Made by a program: the position numbers and the translations under genes | Shown: in pieces, positions 1 to 6,239 of the stretch | Layout of the letters: every line of letters starts with the position of its first letter | Numbering within the stretch: the first letter of the stretch is position 1 | The notes under the pieces: generated by a model | The model's input: only the letters and a program-made list of their open reading frames with translations | What the model was told of the DNA's origin: nothing | Databases searched by the model: none | From: Bordetella parapertussis | GTDB lineage: Bacteria; Pseudomonadota; Gammaproteobacteria; Burkholderiales; Burkholderiaceae_B | Assembly (NCBI GenBank): GCA_945869355.1 | Contig: CAMBPA010000087.1 | Location: 1 to 6,361 of the forward strand | Length of the DNA: 6,361 nucleotides | Direction: 5' to 3'

Positions 1-436
1 AACGTCCGAAGTGTGTCCGACTGATGAGCTCTGGGTTGCCCGCCAACTTAGACGCGCCTTCGAAGGCGCCGGGCATCCCCAACTCCGCTAACCGCTCTCC
101 GATACGGCGCGCGCGGTCAGAACGACCACTGCGTGTGATGCGCAGGCCTTCAGTGAGCACCGCGTTGTGCGGATCAATTCCCAAACCAACGATATGGACA
201 GTCTTACCGGCCCACGTGACCGAGATCTCCACACCACAAAGATAGTCGAGTCCAATTTGCTGCGCAGTCTGCTGCGCGAGTACTTGACCAGCGAGCTCAT
301 CGTGGTCTGTCAACGACCATAAGGTCACGCCGCGCTCTTTCGCACGACGCGCGACAACATCAGGCGCAAGCAAGCCATCCGACACAATCGAATGACAATG
401 CAAATCAGCACAAAAGGACGTGGTTCGTTCAGACAT
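1..436 (-). CDS. PHP-domain phosphatase, YciV / RNase AM / 3',5'-nucleoside bisphosphate phosphatase type (N-terminal part, cut by window edge)
   Basis: The gene reads leftward from an ATG at 436 and runs off the window after 145 codons; it is too near the edge to be closed by a stop here. The visible protein has the PHP metal-binding signatures in order: a DLHCHS motif with H13 and H15, SDG with D20, TDHDE around residues 43-47 (D44, H45), GVEIS with E70, and HIVGLGID with H81. It ends in a SRTHFGR segment typical of this subfamily. Family knowledge: E. coli YciV (RNase AM) and the Chromobacterium homologue use three metals to remove the 3' phosphate from 3',5'-bisphosphate nucleotides and trim short RNA 5' ends in the cytoplasm. 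The start lies 19 bases after the hydrolase stop, with only a weak GGA upstream, so translation probably depends on coupling to the hydrolase. An intact full-length family member is about 280-290 residues, so about half is missing. The general family is secure; the exact substrate is inferred. Confidence 0.9.
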   Translation of the reverse strand, partial: MSERTTSFCADLHCHSIVSDGLLAPDVVARRAKERGVTLWSLTDHDELAGQVLAQQTAQQIGLDYLCGVEISVTWAGKTVHIVGLGIDPHNAVLTEGLRITRSGRSDRARRIGERLAELGMPGAFEGASKLAGNPELISRTHFGR

Positions 437-455
437 ACAAGCTAGGCATCCAAAA

Positions 456-1394
456 CTAAGTGGAACTCAAAAAATCTTCAATACAACGGACTTGATCAGC
501 CGCCATCAGTGTTGGCGCGTGTCCAACCCCAATCATCCGCACCGCCTGAGCATTTTTATTACGGTCAAGCATTTGCGACAGCGTCTGCTCAGATAATAAG
601 TCCGAATCATTACCACGCACGATCAGCGTCGGACAACGTAGTGAATCGAAGGCAGACCACAAGTAGGCCTCTCCTTGCGCGGCGGCTTCAGGCGTCATTA
701 CCTTGAACGGCTCAGCTAAAGCCAAATCGTAATGCTTGATCCATTTACCGTCTTGTTCAAGATAGGTGTGACGCGTCAGCGCCGCCCACTGCTCTGGGGA
801 GTGCGGCCCAAACGAAGCCGCCGTCTGCTGAACATATTGAACCGCCTGTTCGAACGAAGCAAAACTCACTGCCTCGCCCACATACTGCCCAATGCGCGCG
901 AGAGAAACGGGTTCGATATACGGACCGACATCATTCAAAACAAGACGATCTAAACGCATACCGGTTGGCGGCAGCGGCGTGGCTATGCGCGCGGGCAACG
1001 GCTTTGGCGCCTGGCTGGCCGCCGCAGCGAGCAAACCCGCATAGGCCAAGCCAATTAAGCCGCCCATCGAGGTGCCCACCCAAGAAAGTCGCTCCGGCTG
1101 AAGCCTGGCAATCAAGGTCACCATGTCGCTGGTGTATTGCGGTACGGCATAAAACAGAGGTTGACTGAGCCGATCAGACAACCCTCTGCCGACAACATCC
1201 GGGCACACCACGCGATAGCGCTGCGATAACGCGTGGGCCAGCACATCAAAATCACGACCGGTGCGCGTCAACCCGTGCACACACAACACCACATCTCTGT
1301 TTTGTGGATCACCCCATTCCCAATAAGCCATCCGGTGCGTGCCCGCAGGGCTCACACAAGAAACCGCTTCAAGTCGTGGCGACTGATCCATCAT
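456..1394 (-). CDS. alpha/beta-fold hydrolase, substrate unknown
   Basis: A 312-residue alpha/beta hydrolase with a full apparent catalytic set. The oxyanion-hole HG is at residues 40-41 (HGLTRTGRDFD), the nucleophile elbow GTSMGG at 107-112 puts Ser109 in place, RGNDSD near 260-265 offers Asp263 or Asp265 as the acid, and GVGHAP near 289-294 gives His292. LVLNDVGP at about 151-158 is the strand after the elbow, followed by a helical cap at about 165-245. There is no signal peptide, so it is cytoplasmic. An Ala/Pro-rich insertion occupies about residues 121-147. The start ATG at 1394 follows the tctC stop without a gap (TAA then ATG ATG); the second ATG at 1391 is an equal candidate. No good Shine-Dalgarno is visible, which suggests translational coupling. 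The PHP gene follows after 19 bases. The family covers esterases, C-C bond hydrolases, haloperoxidase-like enzymes and iminopeptidases, and nothing in the sequence picks one. Confidence 0.93.
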   Translation of the reverse strand: MMDQSPRLEAVSCVSPAGTHRMAYWEWGDPQNRDVVLCVHGLTRTGRDFDVLAHALSQRYRVVCPDVVGRGLSDRLSQPLFYAVPQYTSDMVTLIARLQPERLSWVGTSMGGLIGLAYAGLLAAAASQAPKPLPARIATPLPPTGMRLDRLVLNDVGPYIEPVSLARIGQYVGEAVSFASFEQAVQYVQQTAASFGPHSPEQWAALTRHTYLEQDGKWIKHYDLALAEPFKVMTPEAAAQGEAYLWSAFDSLRCPTLIVRGNDSDLLSEQTLSQMLDRNKNAQAVRMIGVGHAPTLMAADQVRCIEDFLSST

Positions 1395-2351
1395 TTATTT
1401 TTTTAACATACCTGCGTTACGGGCATCTTCCATGACGAGTGGCTCTTTCTCTTTCATGAAGGCTGGAATTTTGTCGAGTGGAATATCCACAAGCACAAAC
1501 CCACCCTCTTCTAGACGCTTCTTGGTGGCCGCATCCGCATTCAGTTTCGCCATGTAATCAGACATTTTTTTCTGGATATCCATCGGCGTGCTCTTAGGCA
1601 TACCGATACCACGGTAGGCACCGTCAACCCAATTCAACCCTAGTTCTTTGAAGGTGGGAACATCTGGCAAAGCAGGATGACGCGTCTCTGTGGCCACAGC
1701 CAGCGTTCGCACACGCGCCTTTTGTTGAATCGCCAAAGGCAGATAACCCATCGCACCATCGACGTGCATACCGATCAGCGATGAAATCAAGTCACCCGTA
1801 CCCTTGAACGGAACATACTCAACCTTCACGCCGGCAAGCTTATTTAAGCGCTCGGTCGCCATGTGATTAGCCGAATATTGCGCGGAACCTGCGAGCGTCA
1901 TCTTGCCTGGATTCTTCTTGGCAGCCGCGATGAACTCTTGGTACGTCTTGTATGGACTATCCGCAGACACCATTAACGCGTCAGGTGTGAAATGGTAGTA
2001 GTACACAGCATTGATATCTTGTGTTTTGTACTGCGTACCATCCTGCAACGGCTGCAACATGATGTGCGGAATATTCACGCCGACGATGTTCGTACCGTCT
2101 GCAGGATAGGTGTTCATTTGGCTCCACACCAAGGCGCCGCCGGCGCCGGCACGATTAATGACAACCATGGGTTGTTTAAAGTTCTTCGCCGAAAGATCCG
2201 ACTGCAAACGTGCAACTACATCAGACTCTCCACCAGGAGGAAAGGGAATGATGTATTGAATAGGCTTATCAGAAAACACCTGCGCTTGGCCTGCGCCAAT
2301 TATCGACATACTGATCAAGCTTGCTGCACCGAGCAATTTTACTAAACGCAT
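1395..2351 (-). CDS. Bug/TctC-family periplasmic solute-binding protein (tripartite tricarboxylate transporter type), orphan
   Basis: A 318-residue extracytoplasmic binding protein, the normal size for the Bug/TctC family. Residues 1-23 form a signal peptide: MRLVK, a hydrophobic core, then AGQA with probable cleavage after A23. The mature part begins with the family hallmark SDKPIQYIIPFPPGGESD, followed by VVARL, then NRAGAGGALVWSQM, a YPADGTNIVGVN segment, YVPFKGTGDLISSLIG at about 180-195, and VPTFKELGLNWV. Reading in the same frame continues to a TTG at 2411, but the ATG at 2351 is chosen because GGAG sits 7 bases upstream and the signal peptide begins there. Family members capture small carboxylates or related organic acids and hand them to a TctAB membrane transporter; no tctA or tctB is in this window, so the partner must be elsewhere. 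The ligand cannot be read from the sequence. The stop TAA directly abuts the hydrolase start, so the two are very probably co-transcribed. Confidence 0.95.
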   Translation of the reverse strand: MRLVKLLGAASLISMSIIGAGQAQVFSDKPIQYIIPFPPGGESDVVARLQSDLSAKNFKQPMVVINRAGAGGALVWSQMNTYPADGTNIVGVNIPHIMLQPLQDGTQYKTQDINAVYYYHFTPDALMVSADSPYKTYQEFIAAAKKNPGKMTLAGSAQYSANHMATERLNKLAGVKVEYVPFKGTGDLISSLIGMHVDGAMGYLPLAIQQKARVRTLAVATETRHPALPDVPTFKELGLNWVDGAYRGIGMPKSTPMDIQKKMSDYMAKLNADAATKKRLEEGGFVLVDIPLDKIPAFMKEKEPLVMEDARNAGMLKK

Positions 2352-2357
2352 GGGATA

Positions 2358-2362
2358 TCTCC
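2358..2362 (-). promoter_or_regulatory. ribosome binding site deciding the tctC start
   Basis: On the minus strand GGAGA lies 7 bases (counting from GGAG) before the ATG at 2351. It is the best Shine-Dalgarno in the window and fixes the start of the binding protein at the Met that opens the signal peptide. The longer reading from the TTG at 2411 would place about 20 basic residues before the signal peptide, and is therefore not adopted. Confidence 0.8.
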
Positions 2363-2379
2363 GTCGTTGGATGTTGCTT

Positions 2380-2411
2380 CTTATAAATAGCTTGAGTTTA
2401 GCTGAGTCCAA
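2380..2411 (-). promoter_or_regulatory. weak candidate promoter for tctC-hydrolase-PHP
   Basis: In the 113-base gap between comEC and tctC the minus strand carries TTGGAC at 2406-2411 and an AT-rich TATTTATAAG block at 2380-2389. Read as TTGGAC - 16 bases - TATTTA each box matches sigma-70 consensus at three of six positions; the better -10 hexamer TATAAG (2380-2385, five of six) would need a 20-base spacer. No U-tract hairpin terminator is seen in this gap, so read-through from comEC is also possible. The length of the gap and the strong ribosome binding site suggest an own promoter, but the boxes are only suggestive. Confidence 0.35.
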
Positions 2412-2464
2412 CCGATAGGTGTCATCTAAATCGTGACTGAAACTGTGATTTCCTCGGTTACTTT

Positions 2465-4975
2465 TTAGTGCCTAGGATGCCAGTAGCGACGCTGCACATC
2501 ACGTTGGGCCTTAACGATCAATTTAGCGTGCTGCGAATGGAAGGTAATCGCTCCATGCAGGTCGGCGCGCCAAAAGATCGCTCCGGCTTGCCGCCACCGC
2601 CTCTGAACCGTCGCATCAGGATGCTGAAACCGGTTGCGATGCCCCACTAACGCGACCACATGTCGGGCGCGCGTTGCCTGCACGAACTCAGCACTCGACG
2701 AGGTCGCCGAGCCATGGTGAGGAGCGATCACAACCTCCGCACTAAGAGCGTCACCATATTTCTTCACGAGTGCACGTTCTTGTTGAGCGGGCAAGTCTCC
2801 GGGGAGCAAGGCTGCATGATGCTGCCCAGCTATTTTTAATACGCAGCTCTGGGCGTTTGTACTCAATTTCAACTTACGTGTCTTTTGTTTGGAGCTATCC
2901 AAGAGAGTCAGGCTACTCTCTTGTGGATGCAAGAAGGTAAACGTCACCCCATCCCACTGCCAGGTGTCACCGGCAGTACAACGACGCCCTGGCTGCTGCA
3001 GACGAGTAGATAAATCAAACGAGGCATACGGATGTGGGACCTCGAAATGTGCCATCACAGAGCGCAGTCCGCCGGTATGATCGGCGTCCGCATGCGAAAC
3101 CACTAGCGCATCCAGTGTGCGTACACCAAGCGCGCGCAATGTCGGAATCACGACGCGCTGCCCAGCATCGGTTTGGCCCATCGGTGGGCCTGTGTCAAAC
3201 AGCAGATTACGCGTGGCGGTACGCACCAAAATTGCTGCGCCCTGCCCGACATCCAACGCAGTGATGGTCCAGTCACCGGCAACCGGTCGCGGGGGCTGCC
3301 AGGCTAATGCCGGCAACATCAAACCCCATCCGGTCCAGCGCACTGGGACACCTGCGGGAAACAATGCCCAAGCCGTCCCCAGCAACGCAACCAGCAGCCA
3401 TCCCACAGGCATCGCGGCAACATCCAAGGCAGACCAGCGGCCTTGCGCGAGCCAAGTCACAGGGATGAGTACCGCATGTAGCGCAGCATGCGCACACCAA
3501 GCCAGCCCAGACGTGACGCCATCCAAGACTGGCCAGGTGGAGAACAGCCCTACCAACAGGGCTAGCGGTGTCACGATAAAGGTCACAACTGGAATAGCCA
3601 AGGCATTGGCAAAGGGCGAAGTCAGCGATACTTGCTGAAATAGAAAAGCCAGTGTCGGTGTCATTGCAACAGTAATCAACCACTGCAGGCGCGACGCCTC
3701 CCTAACCGCAACCCAGACCCGTGTCCAAACGCTTACTGGTTGCCCCTGATCCATGACTTGTTGCGCAGCACTAAACAGCACAGCAACCGCACCGAATGAC
3801 AACCAAAAACCAGTCGCAAGTGGCGCCCACGGATCCAGCACCACCAGTACAGTCGCTGCAAAGCACAGGACGCCTGATACCGAGACTGGAAGCCTAAGAA
3901 TCAACGCTGCGCAAACAACCAACAGCATAAAAAAGGTACGTTGGGCTGGTACACCCCAACCCGCCAGCAAGCAATAGCCAAGCGCGACAACAACGGAGGC
4001 ACTGGCAGCCATCACGCGGGCGGGAATCCACTCGCAGAGCGCCCTTCCCTTAAATCTTAGCCGCCGCCCAAGCAACAGCATCAGCGCACCCCCCATCGCG
4101 GCAATCATGGTGACATGCGAGCCCGATATCGACACAAGATGCGTGATCCCGGTCAGATTAAACACACGCCAATGTTCAGCCTGAACACTATCCTGATCGC
4201 CAATCGCCAACGCAATGAGGACCGCTCCATACAGTTTGTTTCCCACGTGTTGCCGCATACGTGTCCGCACGGCTTGCCGCACGCGCCCAACGACGACAGA
4301 CACGTTGGCCCATGACTCGTCTCTCTGCCATACTGGCAGTCCACGCACACGGCCGATCGCTCGCACGTTTCGGGCAAAAGCATGTCCTTCGTAATCAAAC
4401 CCATGGGGATTAGACAAGCCGCGGGGCGATCGCAGTATCAGCGCAGCACGCCACGCCTGCCCTGGCACCAAATCCTGTATGACCATATCAGGCGCAACGC
4501 GCCAAGCAACTTCAATATCGCGTGGTACGCCTGGCAGAATCGGCTCGAGCACGCGCGCGGCAAACCGCACACTATCAGACTGATCCCGTACTATCGATTC
4601 AATCCGAAACACAGTACGCGTGACGACGTCCTCCAGGCTAGGATCAAGCTGATCTTGCAGCCGTAATTCGGCGCGCCAACCCACCCAGGTCATCATGGCA
4701 GCTACAACAAAAGCGCACACTACTGCACGCTCGGCGAGACGCACCCACTTCGAACTGGTCAAATAGATGCGGCTACGATCCGGGCATAGCACCCGCCTCG
4801 CGCAACACAAGACCGCCACAACGGCAAGCACGCAGGTCAGCTGACTAAGCCATCGCAAGTCAGGTAAAGCCGGCAAGCTCAACATGTAGGAAGCCGCGGC
4901 CACGCAAAGCAACCCAAGAATTCGTCCCATCAACACACCGTGCAAAGCACAGCATGGTGCGAGGACTGGCGGCAT
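2465..4975 (-). CDS. comEC: DNA internalization-related competence protein ComEC/Rec2
   Basis: A complete three-part ComEC, 836 residues from the ATG at 4975. The N-terminal part has hydrophobic segments at about 18-37, 44-62 and 85-100. A soluble OB-fold-like region follows at about 105-235. The multi-helix competence core at about 240-545 contains ALAIGDQDSV and the diagnostic THLVSISGSHVTM at about 278-290. The C-terminal metallo-beta-lactamase-like domain spans about 570-815: DVGQG, LLFDTGPP, VVSHADADHTGG (H628, D630, D632, H633), LLPGDL (D727), APHHGS (H753, H754) and a late FQHPD. The HxDxDH form is the usual one for ComEC. In transformable bacteria it is the inner-membrane channel that admits single-stranded DNA; its C-terminal domain is proposed to degrade the other strand. 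A TTG at 4978 and an ATG at 4930 are alternative starts; AGGG 9 bases before 4975 favours that ATG. It diverges from metC, and tctC lies downstream. No frameshift or truncation is seen. Confidence 0.96.
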   Translation of the reverse strand: MPPVLAPCCALHGVLMGRILGLLCVAAASYMLSLPALPDLRWLSQLTCVLAVVAVLCCARRVLCPDRSRIYLTSSKWVRLAERAVVCAFVVAAMMTWVGWRAELRLQDQLDPSLEDVVTRTVFRIESIVRDQSDSVRFAARVLEPILPGVPRDIEVAWRVAPDMVIQDLVPGQAWRAALILRSPRGLSNPHGFDYEGHAFARNVRAIGRVRGLPVWQRDESWANVSVVVGRVRQAVRTRMRQHVGNKLYGAVLIALAIGDQDSVQAEHWRVFNLTGITHLVSISGSHVTMIAAMGGALMLLLGRRLRFKGRALCEWIPARVMAASASVVVALGYCLLAGWGVPAQRTFFMLLVVCAALILRLPVSVSGVLCFAATVLVVLDPWAPLATGFWLSFGAVAVLFSAAQQVMDQGQPVSVWTRVWVAVREASRLQWLITVAMTPTLAFLFQQVSLTSPFANALAIPVVTFIVTPLALLVGLFSTWPVLDGVTSGLAWCAHAALHAVLIPVTWLAQGRWSALDVAAMPVGWLLVALLGTAWALFPAGVPVRWTGWGLMLPALAWQPPRPVAGDWTITALDVGQGAAILVRTATRNLLFDTGPPMGQTDAGQRVVIPTLRALGVRTLDALVVSHADADHTGGLRSVMAHFEVPHPYASFDLSTRLQQPGRRCTAGDTWQWDGVTFTFLHPQESSLTLLDSSKQKTRKLKLSTNAQSCVLKIAGQHHAALLPGDLPAQQERALVKKYGDALSAEVVIAPHHGSATSSSAEFVQATRARHVVALVGHRNRFQHPDATVQRRWRQAGAIFWRADLHGAITFHSQHAKLIVKAQRDVQRRYWHPRH

Positions 4976-4984
4976 CAATCAAGG

Positions 4985-4988
4985 CCCT
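4985..4988 (-). promoter_or_regulatory. probable comEC ribosome binding site
   Basis: AGGG on the minus strand lies 9 bases before the ATG at 4975 and 6 bases before the in-frame TTG at 4978. The downstream ATG at 4930, which would begin directly at the first membrane segment, has no purine-rich sequence in front of it. This favours the upstream start but does not exclude the later one. Confidence 0.5.
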
Positions 4989-4998
4989 GTGGACTCTT

Positions 4999-5027
4999 TT
5001 AGCCACAACAACCCTCTTCATGATAAG
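4999..5027 (+). promoter_or_regulatory. weak candidate metC promoter
   Basis: On the plus strand GATAAG at 5022-5027 matches the -10 consensus at four of six positions, with TTAGCC at 4999-5004 (three of six) 17 bases upstream as a poor -35. It would give a leader of roughly 25-30 bases before metC, too short for a riboswitch. It is proposed because the 85-base gap leaves little other room, not because the boxes are strong. No clear MetR-type TGAA-N5-TTCA site was found. Confidence 0.3.
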
Positions 5028-5047
5028 GTTTAGACATCTTCTACCAA
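5020..5047 (-). promoter_or_regulatory. candidate comEC promoter
   Basis: On the minus strand TTGGTA at 5042-5047 (four of six to the -35 consensus) is followed after 16 bases by TATCAT at 5020-5025 (five of six to the -10 consensus). It would start transcription near 5012 and give a leader of about 37 bases before the comEC ATG. It is the best-looking sigma-70-like site in the window. Its -10 overlaps the candidate metC -10 on the other strand, and its -35 touches the metC ribosome binding site. Confidence 0.5.
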
Positions 5048-5051
5048 GGGA
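5046..5051 (+). promoter_or_regulatory. metC ribosome binding site
   Basis: AAGGGA lies 9 bases before the ATG at 5061 and supports that start. Another ATG at 5051 is out of frame with metC and has no spacing for a Shine-Dalgarno. Confidence 0.7.
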
Positions 5052-5060
5052 TGTCGAAAC

Positions 5061-6239
5061 ATGTCAGACTCAAAGAAGCGCAACACGCGTCTGCTGCGCA
5101 CGGGGCGCAATCACAGCGGTTGGGTCAATGCACCGGTGTCCCGTGCAAGCACTTATGTGTTTGATACGGTCCTGGCGTGGCGCGATACCCGTAAACGCCG
5201 AGAAACCGAACGCCTGCCGTCTTATGGCGCGCGCGGCACGGACTCCACCTATGCGCTCGAAGATGCCGTTGTTGAACTTGAAGCCGGCCATCGCGGGTTC
5301 TTGTTTCCGACTGGCCAAGCCGCAATCGCCGTCACACTGCTAGCGTTCTTAAAACCTGGCGATCATATTCTTTTAAGTGACGCCTCGTACGAACCTGTTC
5401 GCAATTTCTGCAAGTACCAGCTCACAGACCTCGGCATCACGCACACGTTTTATCCCCCGGATGGCAGCGGCATCGAAGCCCTCATTCAACCGAATACAAA
5501 GATCTTATATGTAGAGTGCCCAGGCACCATCACCTACGACATGCTGGACTTACCGCTTGTGAGCGCTATCGCGAAAAAGCACAATCTCTGGGTGATCGCA
5601 GACAATACCTGGGGATCCGGTTGGCTGTATCAGCCCCTTGCGCTCGGGGCCGATATCTCCATCACCGCAATTACGAAATACATTGGTGGACACTCAGACT
5701 TGATGATGGGTGCCTCCGTTGCGAACGAGCGCGCCTGGCCTGCCCTGCAAACGGCTACTTACGGCTTTGGCCAAACTGTCGGGGCAGATGACGCCTTCAT
5801 GGCACTGCGGGGCGTGCGTTCGATGCCGATACGTTTGCAGGCGCATGGGGCCAGCGCGCTGCGTGTTGCACAGTGGTTGCAGACCCGTCCAGAAATTGCT
5901 CATGTTTTTTGTCCAGCGTTGCCGGATGATCCAGGCCATACCCTCTGGAAGAAACATTGTCACGGCATGAACGGGCTGATTTCGTTTGAGCTCAAGAAAC
6001 AGTATTCCCAAAGCCAGGCCGAAGGCGTGATCGATGCGCTTGAGTTATTTGGACTTGGCGCGTCGTGGGGTGGGTTTGAGAGCTTGGTGATCCCAACCGA
6101 TTTAGCCGGAACCCGCGTTCTGACGGACTGGCGCCAGCGCGGTGCGGTGGTGCGCATACATATCGGGCTCGAAGATACGGAAGACCTGATCGCCGATTTA
6201 ACCCAGGCACTGAACAGACTTACCGAAACACAGTTATAG
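5061..6239 (+). CDS. metC: cystathionine beta-lyase (PLP-dependent Cys/Met metabolism family)
   Basis: A 392-residue PLP enzyme, full length for MetC. By family knowledge it cleaves cystathionine to homocysteine, pyruvate and ammonia, the penultimate step of methionine synthesis in the cytoplasm. Visible hallmarks are YGARGT (Y55), FPTGQAA at 82-88 for phosphate binding, ASYEPVRNFC with Y110 stacking on the cofactor, VECPGTITYD, ADNTW with D181, ITKYIGGHSD with the Schiff-base K206, SWGGFESL at 336-343, and RIHIGLED with the substrate-carboxylate R365. The YEP..FC and SWGG(F/Y)ESL segments separate MetC from MetB and other gamma-family enzymes. Odd points are Ala57 where E. coli MetC has the phosphate-contacting R58, and Ala335 where E. 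coli has Tyr338 next to the substrate. It is the only complete gene on the plus strand, diverges from comEC and overlaps tatD tail to tail. A related lyase acting on cystine or other sulfur amino acids is possible. Confidence 0.9.
   Translation: MSDSKKRNTRLLRTGRNHSGWVNAPVSRASTYVFDTVLAWRDTRKRRETERLPSYGARGTDSTYALEDAVVELEAGHRGFLFPTGQAAIAVTLLAFLKPGDHILLSDASYEPVRNFCKYQLTDLGITHTFYPPDGSGIEALIQPNTKILYVECPGTITYDMLDLPLVSAIAKKHNLWVIADNTWGSGWLYQPLALGADISITAITKYIGGHSDLMMGASVANERAWPALQTATYGFGQTVGADDAFMALRGVRSMPIRLQAHGASALRVAQWLQTRPEIAHVFCPALPDDPGHTLWKKHCHGMNGLISFELKKQYSQSQAEGVIDALELFGLGASWGGFESLVIPTDLAGTRVLTDWRQRGAVVRIHIGLEDTEDLIADLTQALNRLTETQL

Noticed and set aside
24..300. Short open frames of 70-73 codons on both strands over the PHP gene
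   Set aside because: The PHP reading frame with its ordered metal ligands accounts for this stretch.
1992..2345. 117-codon plus-strand open frame opposite tctC
   Set aside because: It is a shadow of the binding-protein gene; no recognisable motif and no start signals.
2352..2411. N-terminal extension of the binding protein to the TTG at 2411
   Set aside because: It would add 20 residues rich in Lys and Arg before a classic signal peptide; the ATG at 2351 has GGAG at ideal spacing.
2410..2459. Inverted repeat AACCGA / TCGGTT flanking the comEC-tctC gap, considered as a terminator or operator
   Set aside because: Only 6 bases long with about 38 bases between the arms and no T run; expected by chance at this length.
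3117..3638. 173-codon plus-strand open frame opposite comEC
   Set aside because: It is antisense to a well-supported gene, its composition (Thr, Ala, Pro, Ser, Gln) reflects the complement of comEC codons, and no ribosome binding site or motif was seen.
3273..3683. 136-codon open frame on the same strand as comEC but in another frame
   Set aside because: It lies entirely inside the comEC membrane domain, is Cys/Ala-rich as expected for a shifted frame of GC-rich membrane-protein codons, and has no family motif.
5018..5023. TCATGA palindrome in the divergent region as a possible MetR-like operator
   Set aside because: It is only 6 bases and lacks the TGAA-N5-TTCA layout; it mainly coincides with the candidate -10 boxes.
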